From assembly GCA_902788035.1 (NCBI GenBank), contig CADAIL010000003.1:104906-168905 (forward strand): 64,000 nucleotides of DNA, written 5' to 3'. Positions within the stretch are counted from its first letter, which is position 1. The number at the start of each line of letters is the position of its first letter. The position numbers and the translations under genes are program-made. Origin of the DNA: an uncultured Lachnospiraceae bacterium. Its GTDB lineage: Bacteria > Bacillota > Clostridia > Lachnospirales > Lachnospiraceae. Positions 53,242-63,425 of the stretch are shown one piece after another. The notes beneath the pieces were generated by a model, which was not told the origin of the DNA, did no database searches, and saw only the letters and a list, made by a program, of their open reading frames with translations.

Positions 53242-55722
53242 TTAATTGTCAGCTGTGACTGATTTCAGATGCCAGATCTCATCGACGTACTCTTTGATTG
53301 TACGGTCAGAAGAGAACTTGCCTGCGCATGCAGTATTCATCATAGCCTTTCTTGCCCAGCCACGGCGGTCGCGGTAAGCTTCCTCGACTCTCTTCTGGGC
53401 TTCAGCGTAGGAGCGGAAGTCTGCCAGAATGAAGTATCTGTCAGCAACACCGTAACGATTGGTCAGCAGTGAATCGTAAATCGGGCGGAAGAGCTCGGTA
53501 TCCTGGCTGTATGTGCCGTTGACCAGCTGCACGAGGACCTGACGGATGTCTGCGTCATTATTGAAGATGTCCTGCACATTGTAGCCGCCGTGATGCTCAT
53601 AGCTGATGACCTCGTCAGAGCTGAGACCGAAGATGAACGCGTTTTCTTCACCGACTTCCTCGACGATCTCGACGTTCGCGCCGTCCATCGTACCGATTGT
53701 CGGAGCGCCGTTCAGCATGAACTTCATGTTGCCTGTTCCGGAAGCTTCCTTGGAAGCCGTGGAAATCTGCTCGGATACGTCAGCCGCCGCGAAGATGATC
53801 TCACCGTTGGAGACTTTGTAATCCTCGATGAAGACGACCTTCAGCTTGCCGTGAAGAGCCGGATCATTATTGACAACGTCAGCGACAGAGTTGATCAGCT
53901 TGATGATCAGCTTTGCGACCTTGTAGCCTGCGGATGCTTTCGCTCCGAAAATAAATGTTCTCGGATAGAAGTTCATTCCCGGGTTGGCCAGGATCTGGTT
54001 ACGCAGATACATGACATGCAGGATGTTCAGCAGCTGTCTCTTGTACTCGTGCAGACGCTTGACCTGTACATCGAAGATAGAGTACGGATCGACATCGATC
54101 CCATTGTGCTCGGCGATGTAATCGGCAAGACGCTGCTTGTTCTTGAACTTGATGCTCAGGAACTCCTGCTGTGCTCTCTCGTCATCTACATAGAGCTTCA
54201 GTCTGGAAAGCTCGGACAGATCTGTGATCCACTTCTCATCGAGCTTGTCCGTCACCCATGAAGCAAGGAGCGGATTGCCATGGAGCAGGAAACGTCTCTG
54301 TGTGATACCGTTCGTCTTGTTGGAGAACTTCTCCGGATACATCTCATAGAAGTCGCGAAGGACGTCCTTCTTGAGGATCTCTGTATGCAGGGCTGCAACA
54401 CCGTTTACATGGTGGCCGCCGACGATCGCGAGATACGCCATGCGGATCTGGCCGTCATAAATCGGAGCCATCATGCGCAGCTTGTCGTTGTTGCCCGGGT
54501 ACTTTGCCTGTACCTCGGCGACGAAGCGGCGGTTGATCTCTTCCGTGATCTGATATACACGCGGAAGCAGGCGGGAGAAGAGGTCGATCGGCCATTTCTC
54601 AAGCGCTTCTGCCATGATCGTATGGTTCGTATAGGCGCAGCATCTGGTCGTGATATCCCACGCCTCGTCCCATTCCATGTCATGCTCGTCCATAAGGAGA
54701 CGCATAAGTTCCGGAACAGCAACTGTCGGATGCGTGTCGTTCATCTGGAAGCAGGCCTTATCCGGAAGATTCTCCAGTGTGCCGTACTGTCTCAGATGCT
54801 TTGCGAGAGCTTCCTGAAGGGAGGCCGAGATGAAGAAATACTGCTGCTTTAAGCGAAGTTCCTTGCCCGCATAGTGGTTGTCGTTCGGGTAGAGGACTTC
54901 GGTGATCGTATTTGCAAGATTCTGCTGCTCAACAGCCTTGTCATAGTGGCCTTTGTCAAATGAAGACAGCTCGAAGTCCACGATCGCCTCCGCATCCCAG
55001 ATGCGCAGCGTGTCGACAACGCCGTTCTTGTAACCGACGATTGGAATATCGTACGGAACAGCGCGGACGGATGAGTAGTTTTCATAGATATAGCTGTTCT
55101 TGCCCCTGACCGGGTCGTACTCGACACGGGTGTTGCCGCCGAAACGGACGACCTGGGTGTGCTCGTTGCGCTTGAGCTCGAACGGATAGGAGTGATTCAG
55201 CCAGTTGTCCGGAACTTCTTCCTGGAAGCCGTTCTTAATCTTCTGCTTGAACATACCGTAGTGGTAGCGAATGCCGCAGCCGTACGCGTGATAACCGCCG
55301 GTAGCCAGAGAATCAAGGAAGCAGGCTGCGAGACGGCCGAGACCGCCGTTGCCGAGAGCCGGATCCGGCTCCTGATCCTCAAGTGCATTGAGGTCAAGGC
55401 CAAGCTCTTCGAGCGCTTCCCTGACGCCCTCATACTCGCCGAGGTTCAGCAGGTTGTTGCCGAGCGCGCGTCCGATCAGGAACTCCATGGAGAGGTAATA
55501 GACAATCTTTGTCTGATTTTCCTCAAATCTCTTGCAGGAACTCATCCACTGATCAATGATGTCTCCCTCAACAACATTTGCCACTGCCTGATAAAGTTCC
55601 TGCTGGCTGGCGTCCTCGATGTCTTTTCTGTAGAGCATGCGCATGCTGCTGCGCACTTCATCCTTAAAGGCTTTCTTATTAAATCTTCCACGCTTCATGA
55701 AAGTTGTATTATTCTTGAACAA
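53242..55722 (-). CDS. glgP: Glycogen/alpha-glucan phosphorylase
   Basis: Releases glucose-1-phosphate from glycogen. It is 826 aa, the standard size. Landmarks are NGGLGRLAACFLDSLA near 130, the GYKNGVVDTLRIWDAEA region, DTHPTVAVPELMR near 335, and the PLP-lysine segment EASGTGNMKFMLNGA with Lys near 662, followed by IGTMDGANVEI. The start is TTG (MFKNN), preceded by AAAGGGG; an internal ATG eight codons later has no RBS. It lies 20 bp after ileS, so they are probably co-transcribed. Together with the two branching enzymes it covers glycogen breakdown and branching; synthase and pyrophosphorylase are not in this window. Confidence 0.96.
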   Translation of the reverse strand: MFKNNTTFMKRGRFNKKAFKDEVRSSMRMLYRKDIEDASQQELYQAVANVVEGDIIDQWMSSCKRFEENQTKIVYYLSMEFLIGRALGNNLLNLGEYEGVREALEELGLDLNALEDQEPDPALGNGGLGRLAACFLDSLATGGYHAYGCGIRYHYGMFKQKIKNGFQEEVPDNWLNHSYPFELKRNEHTQVVRFGGNTRVEYDPVRGKNSYIYENYSSVRAVPYDIPIVGYKNGVVDTLRIWDAEAIVDFELSSFDKGHYDKAVEQQNLANTITEVLYPNDNHYAGKELRLKQQYFFISASLQEALAKHLRQYGTLENLPDKACFQMNDTHPTVAVPELMRLLMDEHDMEWDEAWDITTRCCAYTNHTIMAEALEKWPIDLFSRLLPRVYQITEEINRRFVAEVQAKYPGNNDKLRMMAPIYDGQIRMAYLAIVGGHHVNGVAALHTEILKKDVLRDFYEMYPEKFSNKTNGITQRRFLLHGNPLLASWVTDKLDEKWITDLSELSRLKLYVDDERAQQEFLSIKFKNKQRLADYIAEHNGIDVDPYSIFDVQVKRLHEYKRQLLNILHVMYLRNQILANPGMNFYPRTFIFGAKASAGYKVAKLIIKLINSVADVVNNDPALHGKLKVVFIEDYKVSNGEIIFAAADVSEQISTASKEASGTGNMKFMLNGAPTIGTMDGANVEIVEEVGEENAFIFGLSSDEVISYEHHGGYNVQDIFNNDADIRQVLVQLVNGTYSQDTELFRPIYDSLLTNRYGVADRYFILADFRSYAEAQKRVEEAYRDRRGWARKAMMNTACAGKFSSDRTIKEYVDEIWHLKSVTADN

Positions 55723-55742
55723 ATGTATTCCCCTTTCAATTG

Positions 55743-58700
55743 TCAGTTTTTCTCGACGCCGAGTGTCACAGGCTCGGAATTGATCTTCCAGCTCTTCGTA
55801 TATCCGCCGGTGCTTCCGAATACAAACTCGTCAGCAAGTACGTCGCCGGAAATCGCTTCCTTATTATCCTGCATGATCTTCTCGAGCTTCTCATTGCCCT
55901 CCGCATAGACCTTGATGCGGTCCATGACCTCGAATCCGGCTTCCTTGCGCATTGTCTGAATCTTGGATACCAGTTCACGCACAAAACCTTCCTCAAGGAG
56001 TTCCGGGGTGAGATGCTTATCCAGAACAACGGTGATTCCGCCGTAGGACTGGGTCTCAAAGCCCTCTGACTGGGCTGTGTCAATGAGAAGGTCGTCTCTT
56101 GTCAGTACGACCTCATTGCCGTTAATGTCAAGTGTAAGCTCGCCCTTCTCATTCAGCTCGGCCATCGCAGCCTTGCCGTCGATCTCTGTGAGAGCTTTCT
56201 TGATACCGCCGAGCAGCTTGCCGTACTTCGGTCCCACTGTTCTCATCTGCGGCTTAAATGTATAGTCAACAAAGCTGTCGGCTTCTGAAGTAGCCTCGTA
56301 GGATTTTACGTTCAGCTCGTCAAGAACGATCTGCTGATAGAAATCCGGGATGTCAAAGTCAGCCTTCACCATCATGCGGGCGATCGGCTGGCGGTTCTTG
56401 ATACCACTCTCGTTTCTGGCTGCACGGCCGAGAACGACGATGTCAAGGACATGCTTCATATTGGCCTCAAGCTCCGTATCGATCATAGCCTCATCGCAGA
56501 CCGGGTAGTCGCAGAGGTGGATTGATTCCGGCGCATCCTTGTCAATCGTCACGACAAGATTCTGATAGATTTCCTCTGTCATGAACGGGATCATCGGAGC
56601 GGAGAGCTTAGAAACCGTAATAAGGCATGTGTACAGAGTCATATAAGCATTGATCTTATCCTGCTCCATGCCCTTTGCCCAGAAGCGGCTGCGGCAGCGG
56701 CGGACATACCAGTTGGACAGGTCATCAACAAATGCCTGAAGAGCCTTGCCTGATTCCGGAATTCTGTAATTTGTCATATTGTCATCGACAGCTTTGATCG
56801 TCGTGTTCAGTCTGGACAGGATCCACTTGTCGATAACTGAAAGCTTATCGTACTCAAGCGAGTATTTCGTAGCGTCGAACTCATCGATATTGGCATACAG
56901 CGTGAAGAATGCATAAGTATTCCACAGAGTGCCGAGGAACTTCCTCTGACCTTCCTGCACAGCCTTGCCATAGAAACGGCTCGGCAGCCACGGGGCAGAG
57001 TTGACAATGAAGTACCAGCGGATCGCGTCAGCGCCGTACTTGGCCAACGCTTCCATCGGATCGACCGCATTGCCCTTGGATTTACTCATCTTCTGACCGT
57101 TCTCATCCTGGACAAGGCCGAGGACGATGACGTTCTCGAAGCACGGCTGATCAAAGATAAGCGTGGAAATCGCGTGCAGAGAGTAGAACCATCCGCGTGT
57201 CTGGTCGACAGCCTCAGAGATGAAGCTTGCCGGGAACTGGGCCTTGAAGAGGTCCTGGTTCTCGAACGGATAGTGGTGCTGGGCAAATGGCATCGAGCCC
57301 GAATCGAACCAGCAGTCGATAACTTCCGGCACGCGGTGCATCTTGCCGCCGCAGTGCGGGCAGGTAAGTTCAACGCGGTCGATGAACGGCTTGTGAAGCT
57401 CGATATCATCCGGGCAGTTTGTCGACATGGCCTTCAGTTCTTCCTTGGAACCGATCGCGTGCTGCTTACCGCAGTCGTCGCAGATCCATACCGGAAGCGG
57501 TGTGCCCCAGTAGCGGTCACGGGACAGAGCCCAATCCTGAATATTCTCGAGCCAGTCGCCGAAACGTCCTTCGCCGATGCTCTTCGGGATCCAGTTGATC
57601 TTCTTATTATTGGCTACCAGTTTATCCTTGACCTCAGTCATGCGGATGAACCAGGATTCACGCGCATAGTAGATGAGCGGTGTGCCGCATCTCCAGCAGT
57701 GCGGATAGTCGTGCTCGAACTTCGGAGCTGCCGCAAGAAGATTTCTTGCGCGGAGGTCCTTCAGGACTTCCGGATCGCAGCTGACTGCGCCCTCAGCGAT
57801 TTCCTTCTCGGTCGGCTTGCAGCGCATTCCGGCAAACGGAGTCTCTGCCGTCATTCTTCCCTGCTCATCGACGAACTTGATGAACGGAAGGTCATAGTTT
57901 CTGCCGATTCTGGAGTCGTCTTCACCGAAAGCCGGAGCGATATGAACGATACCGGTACCGTCTGTCATTGTGACGTACTCATCGACCGTGACAAAGTGGG
58001 CCTTCTTGTGCTGATTTGCAGCAGCCTGTCCGGCGCACTCGTACAGCGGCTCGTACTCCATGTACTCGAGATCCTTACCGACATATCTCTCAAGGATCTC
58101 TTTGCCCTCGCCGAGAACCTTCTCGACCAGAGCTTCCGCCATAATATAGGTAAATTCTCCGTCAACGACCTTGACATAGCTCTCATGCGGGTTCACGCAG
58201 AGCGCGCAGTTGGACGGCAGGGTCCACGGTGTGGTCGTCCATGCCAGGAAATAGAAATCCCCGTCTTTAGCCTTGAAACGAACGACAGCGGAGCGCTCTT
58301 TCAGGGTCTTGTAGCCCTGGGCCACTTCGTGGGATGAAAGCGGAGTTCCGCAGCTCGGGCAGTACGGGACTACCTTGTAGCCTTTATACAGAAGTCCTCT
58401 GTCAAAAATCTGCTTCAGTGCCCACCACTCGGACTCGATGAAGTCATCGTGATACGTAACATATGGATTATCCATATCTGCCCAGAAACCGACGATGTCG
58501 GAGAATTCTCTCCACATTCCCTCGTATTTCCAGACGGATTCCTTGCATTTTTCAATGAACGGCTCCACGCCATACTCTTCAATCGCTTCCTTGCCCTCGA
58601 TACCGATAATCTTCTCGACTTCGATCTCGACCGGAAGTCCGTGTGTGTCCCAACCTGCTTTTCTCGGGACAAGTTCCCCTTTCATGGTATGGTAGCGCGG

Positions 58701-58904
58701 GATCATATCCTTGATAACGCGCGTTAGTACGTGGCCGATGTGCGGCTTGCCGTTGGCTGTCGGAGGTCCGTCAAAAAACATATAGGTCGGACATCCTTCT
58801 CTCTGCTTGATACTCTTCCGGAAGATGTCATTATCTTTCCAGAATTTGGCGGTTTCTTTCTCCCGCTCGACAAAATTCATGTCTGTGTCTACTTTTTTAT
58901 ACAT
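55743..58904 (-). CDS. ileS: Isoleucyl-tRNA synthetase
   Basis: 1053 aa from MYKKVDTDMNFVEREK (AAAAGGAG before ATG 58902-58904). HIGH at 55-58 (NGKPHIGHVLTRV), KMSKSKGN near 603, and the CP1 editing domain in between (TTTPWTLPSNCALCV). The C-terminal domain lacks the zinc-binding Cys set, so it belongs to the longer, eukaryote-like (IleS2, mupirocin-tolerant type) form by length and layout, judged by eye. No T-box leader was found upstream; family A copy A6 lies there instead. Confidence 0.95.
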   Translation of the reverse strand: MYKKVDTDMNFVEREKETAKFWKDNDIFRKSIKQREGCPTYMFFDGPPTANGKPHIGHVLTRVIKDMIPRYHTMKGELVPRKAGWDTHGLPVEIEVEKIIGIEGKEAIEEYGVEPFIEKCKESVWKYEGMWREFSDIVGFWADMDNPYVTYHDDFIESEWWALKQIFDRGLLYKGYKVVPYCPSCGTPLSSHEVAQGYKTLKERSAVVRFKAKDGDFYFLAWTTTPWTLPSNCALCVNPHESYVKVVDGEFTYIMAEALVEKVLGEGKEILERYVGKDLEYMEYEPLYECAGQAAANQHKKAHFVTVDEYVTMTDGTGIVHIAPAFGEDDSRIGRNYDLPFIKFVDEQGRMTAETPFAGMRCKPTEKEIAEGAVSCDPEVLKDLRARNLLAAAPKFEHDYPHCWRCGTPLIYYARESWFIRMTEVKDKLVANNKKINWIPKSIGEGRFGDWLENIQDWALSRDRYWGTPLPVWICDDCGKQHAIGSKEELKAMSTNCPDDIELHKPFIDRVELTCPHCGGKMHRVPEVIDCWFDSGSMPFAQHHYPFENQDLFKAQFPASFISEAVDQTRGWFYSLHAISTLIFDQPCFENVIVLGLVQDENGQKMSKSKGNAVDPMEALAKYGADAIRWYFIVNSAPWLPSRFYGKAVQEGQRKFLGTLWNTYAFFTLYANIDEFDATKYSLEYDKLSVIDKWILSRLNTTIKAVDDNMTNYRIPESGKALQAFVDDLSNWYVRRCRSRFWAKGMEQDKINAYMTLYTCLITVSKLSAPMIPFMTEEIYQNLVVTIDKDAPESIHLCDYPVCDEAMIDTELEANMKHVLDIVVLGRAARNESGIKNRQPIARMMVKADFDIPDFYQQIVLDELNVKSYEATSEADSFVDYTFKPQMRTVGPKYGKLLGGIKKALTEIDGKAAMAELNEKGELTLDINGNEVVLTRDDLLIDTAQSEGFETQSYGGITVVLDKHLTPELLEEGFVRELVSKIQTMRKEAGFEVMDRIKVYAEGNEKLEKIMQDNKEAISGDVLADEFVFGSTGGYTKSWKINSEPVTLGVEKN

Positions 58905-59020
58905 GCTCTTGGCTCCTTTTCTCGTCAGGTTTGCCCTATACAGAACGCTATTATACGTTGAAGCGTTGTCGCTTGTCAAGGGTGGAGAAAAAGTGTGTCG
59001 GGGTGTGCCTGGTGCAATAA

Positions 59021-59222
59021 CAGTTTAGGCAGGCTGTCGCTTTGGATCTGAACCGGCAGCACGCATCATCTTCATCGAAAAACGCATATCCTTCCCTGCG
59101 AGCTAGCGTAAGGGCGGCAAGCCGCCTCTACGCGATCTCTCGGTCGGATATGCAATGTTTTTCTTACGAAGCTGGATGCTTTGCTGCCGGAAGCAAGATT
59201 CATGGACAGCCTGCCTGAACTG
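59021..59222. repeat. Family A dispersed palindromic repeat, copy A6
   Basis: Ends CAGTTTAGGCAGGCTG and CAGCCTGCCTGAACTG. The inner GCATATCC / GGATATGC arms show compensatory changes relative to the GCAGGTCC / GGACCTGC pair of other copies, which supports a conserved fold. Contains GGCGGCAAGCCGCC. It lies upstream of ileS. The next ~170 bp (59225-59395) show only unassigned small dyads. Confidence 0.88.
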
Positions 59223-59395
59223 AAGCCAGGTTCAACAGTTGTACAGTGGCAGCAGGATGCAGAATTTTTCCTTCCGTGTCCTCGACGCAGGGACCTCACG
59301 TGCGCCTTAGCATGCTTGCCGCGACGTTCGCGACACGAACGCGCTTTCCACTGTGCACGTATACAGACTTGCGTCACGAGTATCGCGCGATGAAG

Positions 59396-59447
59396 AATAA
59401 AAAAGCTATATATGGCACAGATCTGCGTCCATGCCACATATAGCTTT
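59396..59447 (-). terminator. Terminator after the peptidoglycan hydrolase gene
   Basis: Sixteen-base arms AAAGCTATATATGGCA (59402-59417) and TGCCACATATAGCTTT (59432-59447) with one mismatch. On the minus strand the stem runs into TTTTTTATTC. Confidence 0.85.
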
Positions 59448-59473
59448 ATAAATCTTTCCTTCTGGAATACTGC

Positions 59474-62221
59474 TTAGAAGTACCAGTTCGCCCCTATCTG
59501 GATGTAATCACCCGTCCGGTTCGAACTTCTGAAGTTAAGGTAAGTATTGTTTCTGATTCCCTTGGTCAGGCAATCCTCCACGGCCTTCTTTACGTCGTCC
59601 GGAACATTGCCTCCCAGTCTTCTCTGCCACAGCGAAGGATCTGAGACCTTCGGTGAGTAGCAGTACTGGCCGTCTGCCGTGAGCTGTGCGAGAGCTGTTG
59701 TCCCGTATCCGCCGTAGTTGGCATCCGCGCGGTTCATGGCCGAGCTGATGACTGCGAGGGCACCTTCGTAACTCTGGTCATCTTCCTGAGCGACGATGGC
59801 CCAGATGAGTTCGAGCTCTTCCTGCGTGTAGGAGGAATCATCCTTAGCCGACGTTCCTGTGATTGCTATTGAATCGTACCGGGTCAGGGAATACTTCTCA
59901 ATGATATCCTTGATCGCCTGCCGGTAACCCGGATCATCCGTATAGTCCTTTAACGCTGTATCAATAACAGTATCGACATTTTTCTCGCCCTTGAGGGTCA
60001 GATTGGTGCCGACCAGATACGCTGCTTCATCTGCCAGACATGCTTCCATGTCTTCGTAGGTCCTGACCGATACGTCCTCATAGACCGTCTGGAATCCATC
60101 GCTCACCGGCATGCTCCGAAGAGCGGCAATTCCAGTCCAGGGACTCAGCCACGTGTCATCTCCAACGTCCTCTGAGATATTCAGAATGTTGTTGTCTGAC
60201 GGCTGAATTCCGCCGTTAGTCTGACTGCTGAAAGAAAGCCATCCGCTCTCCTGAATTGCCTGAGCAATCATTACAGACCTGAGGAGGCCGTACTGTTCAT
60301 AAGCTCTTGTCGCCGCTGTTGCCAGCGATTCGATGATCTGCATCTGGGCACCGGTGTCTCCCTCGACAGCCTTCTTTCCTATTGCGACCAGCGCGCTCGC
60401 CTGGGTCGAAGACGTACTGTCGTCGGTGATAAAGCGGCATGCCCAGCATACTTTGTCATAATTGAGATTCGACTCAATGATGCCGGTCGTCGATGACGAT
60501 GCGTGAATGACCTGTCCGTTGCCTATGTACATCATAACGTGGTAGACAACGCCGTCTCTCGCGTAGAAGACCAGGTCGCCCGGAAGAGCATCTTCAACAG
60601 CGATCTTTGTCCCGGCCTCCGCCTGCTCATAGGAGCATCTGGGAAGGGAGATTCCGAACGCCGCGTAGATCTGCTGGGTAAATCCGGAGCAGTCAGTACC
60701 TTCCGTCAGCGATTCGCCGCCCCACACATAGGGATTGCCGAGGAACTGCCTTGCGTAACTGATCATAGCCTGACGATCCGCGCTCGCTGTCGCTGAGATG
60801 TAATTGTAGGTCGTCGGTATATCGCGCACCGTTGTCATGGTGTAGCGGAAGGCTTTATTGTTGGCCGGAGCGATCAGCTGTTTTGCTAGCTTCATTGCGC
60901 TCTCGCCTCCATGGGAGCTCACATACTCCTCAGCTTCCTCGCCTGTGACCAGGTACTCTCTCTGAACAAAGCCCCTGACCGTACCCGATTCGATGTAGAC
61001 CCATTCAGGATCCGAATCGTCAATAACGAAGCACAGGTTCTTACTGTAAAGTACTCCGACGATTTCGTTATTCTTCCCTTTTCCCTCACGGATGTTCAGG
61101 AAATAGTTGACATCGGCATACGCATACGCCTTGGCTATCTTCGTGAATCCCGCAAGCTCAGGGTTGACGATCTTGGCAAATGCCTGCGACGGCGTCCTCA
61201 CCGTATAGGACCGGGTCGGAGCAGGTACGACCTGAGCAATCGGCGTATAAGTGACTGTGATATTCGTATCAGCGGTGATAGTTCCCGAAACAGAGCTCTT
61301 GTCTGGCTTATATCCTGCCACCGACGGTGACGCGACATTATAAGCCGCTCCTTTTTTCAGAGTCCCCACATAGGTATCCGCGATACGCCCGCCTCCCTGA
61401 CGAACATACGATATGGTCAGTGTGAAATCTTTGTCCGCAGCCTTTGTTGCCGCTACGGCGGTATAGGTGACTGTTATAGTCTTATCCGAGGCTCCCATCT
61501 TGCCTGTTACTGCTGCAGCAGACGCCTTATATCCCTTAATGGTCGGAGACTTTATGCTGTAGCTCTCACCGGCTTTATAATTGCCTCTGTATGTACTTGA
61601 TGCAGACTTACCGTTCTCATACTTATAAATAATAGAAAGAGTATAGGAAGTCTTCGTAATGTCTGAATCTGTCGCGCCCGGATCATCCGGCACTGACACA
61701 TCTGATTCTCCCGGGCCGGCCAGACCTGATTCATCCGGTATACCGGAACTGTCTGTATCCGTCGCCGCGCTGCTGTCTGTATCAGTTGTGACGCTGCTGT
61801 CCGAGTCAGTTGCGGTACTGCTGTCTGCGTCAACCGCACTGTCCGCTGGACCGTCCGAACTGCTCGTGCCGGGGTCGTCTGCGGCAGATCCTTCTTCTGA
61901 TTTAGTGTCCTCTTCTGATGCGCCGGATCCGGCACCGCCTGAATTACCTTCATCAGACGGAGCTGAAATCGAATCGCCGCCACCGGAATTCTGACCTGAG
62001 CTCCCATCCCCTTCGGAAGCTCCCGTCTCATCGGCGTCAATCGTAACAGCGCTCGACGCGGACGGCGTGGTCGTATGGTAAGAGACCGCTGCCTGTTCCG
62101 AGTTTCCCACATCCGCCACCGAAGATTCGGCTCCGGATGCATACGCTGTCGCCGGATTGACAAGAGACGTCATCATCACACCGGCAAGAAGAAGACTCAA
62201 TATCTGTTTTCTTCTGCTCAA
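59474..62221 (-). CDS. Secreted multi-domain peptidoglycan hydrolase
   Basis: 915 aa with three likely catalytic modules. Signal peptide 1-~28. Ser/Asp/Gly/Thr-rich linker about 30-188. Two MucBP-like repeats at about 190-255 and 264-326 (each ends ITVTYT). SH3-like domain about 365-425. NlpC/P60 about 480-600 with Cys511 (GTDCSGF), His561 (YHVMMYIG) and His573. Glucosaminidase-like domain about 610-775 with Glu658 (AIQESGWLS). SleB/Hydrolase_2-type domain about 795-915 (AQEDDQSYEGALAVISSAMNR). Start codon is TTG with GGGGAGG twelve bases upstream. Probably works in cell separation or wall turnover. Own promoter and terminator. Confidence 0.88.
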   Translation of the reverse strand: MSRRKQILSLLLAGVMMTSLVNPATAYASGAESSVADVGNSEQAAVSYHTTTPSASSAVTIDADETGASEGDGSSGQNSGGGDSISAPSDEGNSGGAGSGASEEDTKSEEGSAADDPGTSSSDGPADSAVDADSSTATDSDSSVTTDTDSSAATDTDSSGIPDESGLAGPGESDVSVPDDPGATDSDITKTSYTLSIIYKYENGKSASSTYRGNYKAGESYSIKSPTIKGYKASAAAVTGKMGASDKTITVTYTAVAATKAADKDFTLTISYVRQGGGRIADTYVGTLKKGAAYNVASPSVAGYKPDKSSVSGTITADTNITVTYTPIAQVVPAPTRSYTVRTPSQAFAKIVNPELAGFTKIAKAYAYADVNYFLNIREGKGKNNEIVGVLYSKNLCFVIDDSDPEWVYIESGTVRGFVQREYLVTGEEAEEYVSSHGGESAMKLAKQLIAPANNKAFRYTMTTVRDIPTTYNYISATASADRQAMISYARQFLGNPYVWGGESLTEGTDCSGFTQQIYAAFGISLPRCSYEQAEAGTKIAVEDALPGDLVFYARDGVVYHVMMYIGNGQVIHASSSTTGIIESNLNYDKVCWACRFITDDSTSSTQASALVAIGKKAVEGDTGAQMQIIESLATAATRAYEQYGLLRSVMIAQAIQESGWLSFSSQTNGGIQPSDNNILNISEDVGDDTWLSPWTGIAALRSMPVSDGFQTVYEDVSVRTYEDMEACLADEAAYLVGTNLTLKGEKNVDTVIDTALKDYTDDPGYRQAIKDIIEKYSLTRYDSIAITGTSAKDDSSYTQEELELIWAIVAQEDDQSYEGALAVISSAMNRADANYGGYGTTALAQLTADGQYCYSPKVSDPSLWQRRLGGNVPDDVKKAVEDCLTKGIRNNTYLNFRSSNRTGDYIQIGANWYF

Positions 62222-62317
62222 TTTCTGTAGTTACCTCCCCGTAATATACTCGCAAATATTAATTTCACGCCAGTTTGGGGCAAGGGCACACTTTCCCCTT
62301 AGAGCCATACACTGTAA

Positions 62318-62346
62318 ATTATAGCATTCATTTTTTCAAATGTCAT
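62318..62346 (-). promoter_or_regulatory. Sigma-A type promoter of the peptidoglycan hydrolase
   Basis: Minus strand ATGACA (62341-62346), 17 bp, TATAAT (62318-62323). The start codon is about 95 bp downstream. Confidence 0.7.
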
Positions 62347-62398
62347 TATTCATACATCGATTATTTGTGATACTTCTGTGAAATTTGGCCTCATTCTT

Positions 62399-62433
62399 CG
62401 AGCTGCGCAGCTTGCGCGCGATCATAGATCGCG
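62399..62433 (-). terminator. Hairpins just after the exonuclease stop
   Basis: CGCGATC-TATGATCGCG and GAGCTGCGCAGCTTG dyads lie immediately downstream of the exonuclease gene. No U-run follows, so the terminator assignment is weak. Confidence 0.4.
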
Positions 62434-62435
62434 AT

Positions 62436-63383
62436 TTACTTGCCCTTTTTATGACGTCTCTCGCGGATTGCGTCCTGCTTGTTCCGTATCTTCTCGGCAT
62501 CACCTTCGCTGATCATTTTTGTCGTCTTGATGACAAATATTTTGCCCGAAGTGGCCTTTCGAAGTCTCACCTTACTCTTAATATAACCATGATCCGGGCA
62601 GAATCCCACGGCAAAGTGATTCCGTCCGTTATCGGAGAACCATTTTACTTTTCTTTTTGCGTTCTTATGGCAGACGAAGCAGCGAATCGCTGTAATTTCC
62701 CGATCTTCCATAGCCGCTTCCTTCGTCGTGAACTCTCTGGAAATAAATTTTTCATATGTCCTGTATCGTATCAGGATCTGCTCTGCCCTGGTTTTCGGTG
62801 TGCGGTAGGTATCAATGGAAAAGTCTTCACGGATCACTTCATCGGGTATCATGCTGAGGATCCTTGCCGTGTATACCGCGTCGTCGAGAGCCTGGTGAAA
62901 TTCACCGTTGTCCTCAATATGCAGAAAATCCGCGGCGTACTCCAGAGACCGCCTGTCCTTTCGCGTTTCATAAGCGATTGCGAACAGCTTCTGTACATCC
63001 TCATAGATGACCGGACCTTCAATGAGGCCGCCCATATAATAGAAATCCAGATTGCGCTGAAGTTCGTTCAGGTCCAGCGTTCCCCAGGTACAGAATCTGT
63101 AATCGCTTCCGCACCATTTGAAAAAAGCATCCGCGGCTTCCGGGAACAGGATTCCCTCTTTCTCAAGCTCTTCCAGAGAGACGGCTATGACCTCCCGGGT
63201 CCTGAAATGGATCCTGCGGTAGACGACCGGCTTTACGAGCTGGTGGAAGGTATCAACGATCTCCTTCTTCTCGTTCATTTTGACTGCACCGAATTCGATG
63301 ATCTCAAACGGCAGTTTTTCATTTTCACGGTCCTTTCCGTAGGGACACTGGTTCCACTCAAGGTCGAGTACAATATAATTCAT
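62436..63383 (-). CDS. DnaQ-like 3'-5' exonuclease with Cys/His tail
   Basis: 315 aa from MNYIVLDLEWNQCP (GGAG six bases before the ATG). DEDDh exonuclease motifs: Asp7 and Glu9 in LDLEW, Asp in TLDLNEL near residue 105, and the ExoIII-like HQALDDA near 163, giving His and the last Asp. The domain resembles KapD/3'-5' exonucleases of Firmicutes. After about residue 215 there is a C-terminal extension with a CFVCH..CPDH pattern that could bind zinc, then a very basic end (IRERRHKKGK) suited to nucleic acid binding. Substrate is not known. Single gene. Confidence 0.85.
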   Translation of the reverse strand: MNYIVLDLEWNQCPYGKDRENEKLPFEIIEFGAVKMNEKKEIVDTFHQLVKPVVYRRIHFRTREVIAVSLEELEKEGILFPEAADAFFKWCGSDYRFCTWGTLDLNELQRNLDFYYMGGLIEGPVIYEDVQKLFAIAYETRKDRRSLEYAADFLHIEDNGEFHQALDDAVYTARILSMIPDEVIREDFSIDTYRTPKTRAEQILIRYRTYEKFISREFTTKEAAMEDREITAIRCFVCHKNAKRKVKWFSDNGRNHFAVGFCPDHGYIKSKVRLRKATSGKIFVIKTTKMISEGDAEKIRNKQDAIRERRHKKGK

Positions 63384-63425
63384 GGGAATCTCCGATTTAT
63401 GTGACATGCTTTTTCCGCTATCACA

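Noticed and set aside
58905..59473. T-box leader for ileS
   Set aside because: No sequence resembling the conserved T-box bulge (TGG-NACCGCG) or a matching specifier/antiterminator was found; the region holds a family A repeat.
62385..63404. Long plus-strand frame opposite the exonuclease (339 codons)
   Set aside because: Antisense shadow of a well-supported gene; no RBS or recognisable domain.
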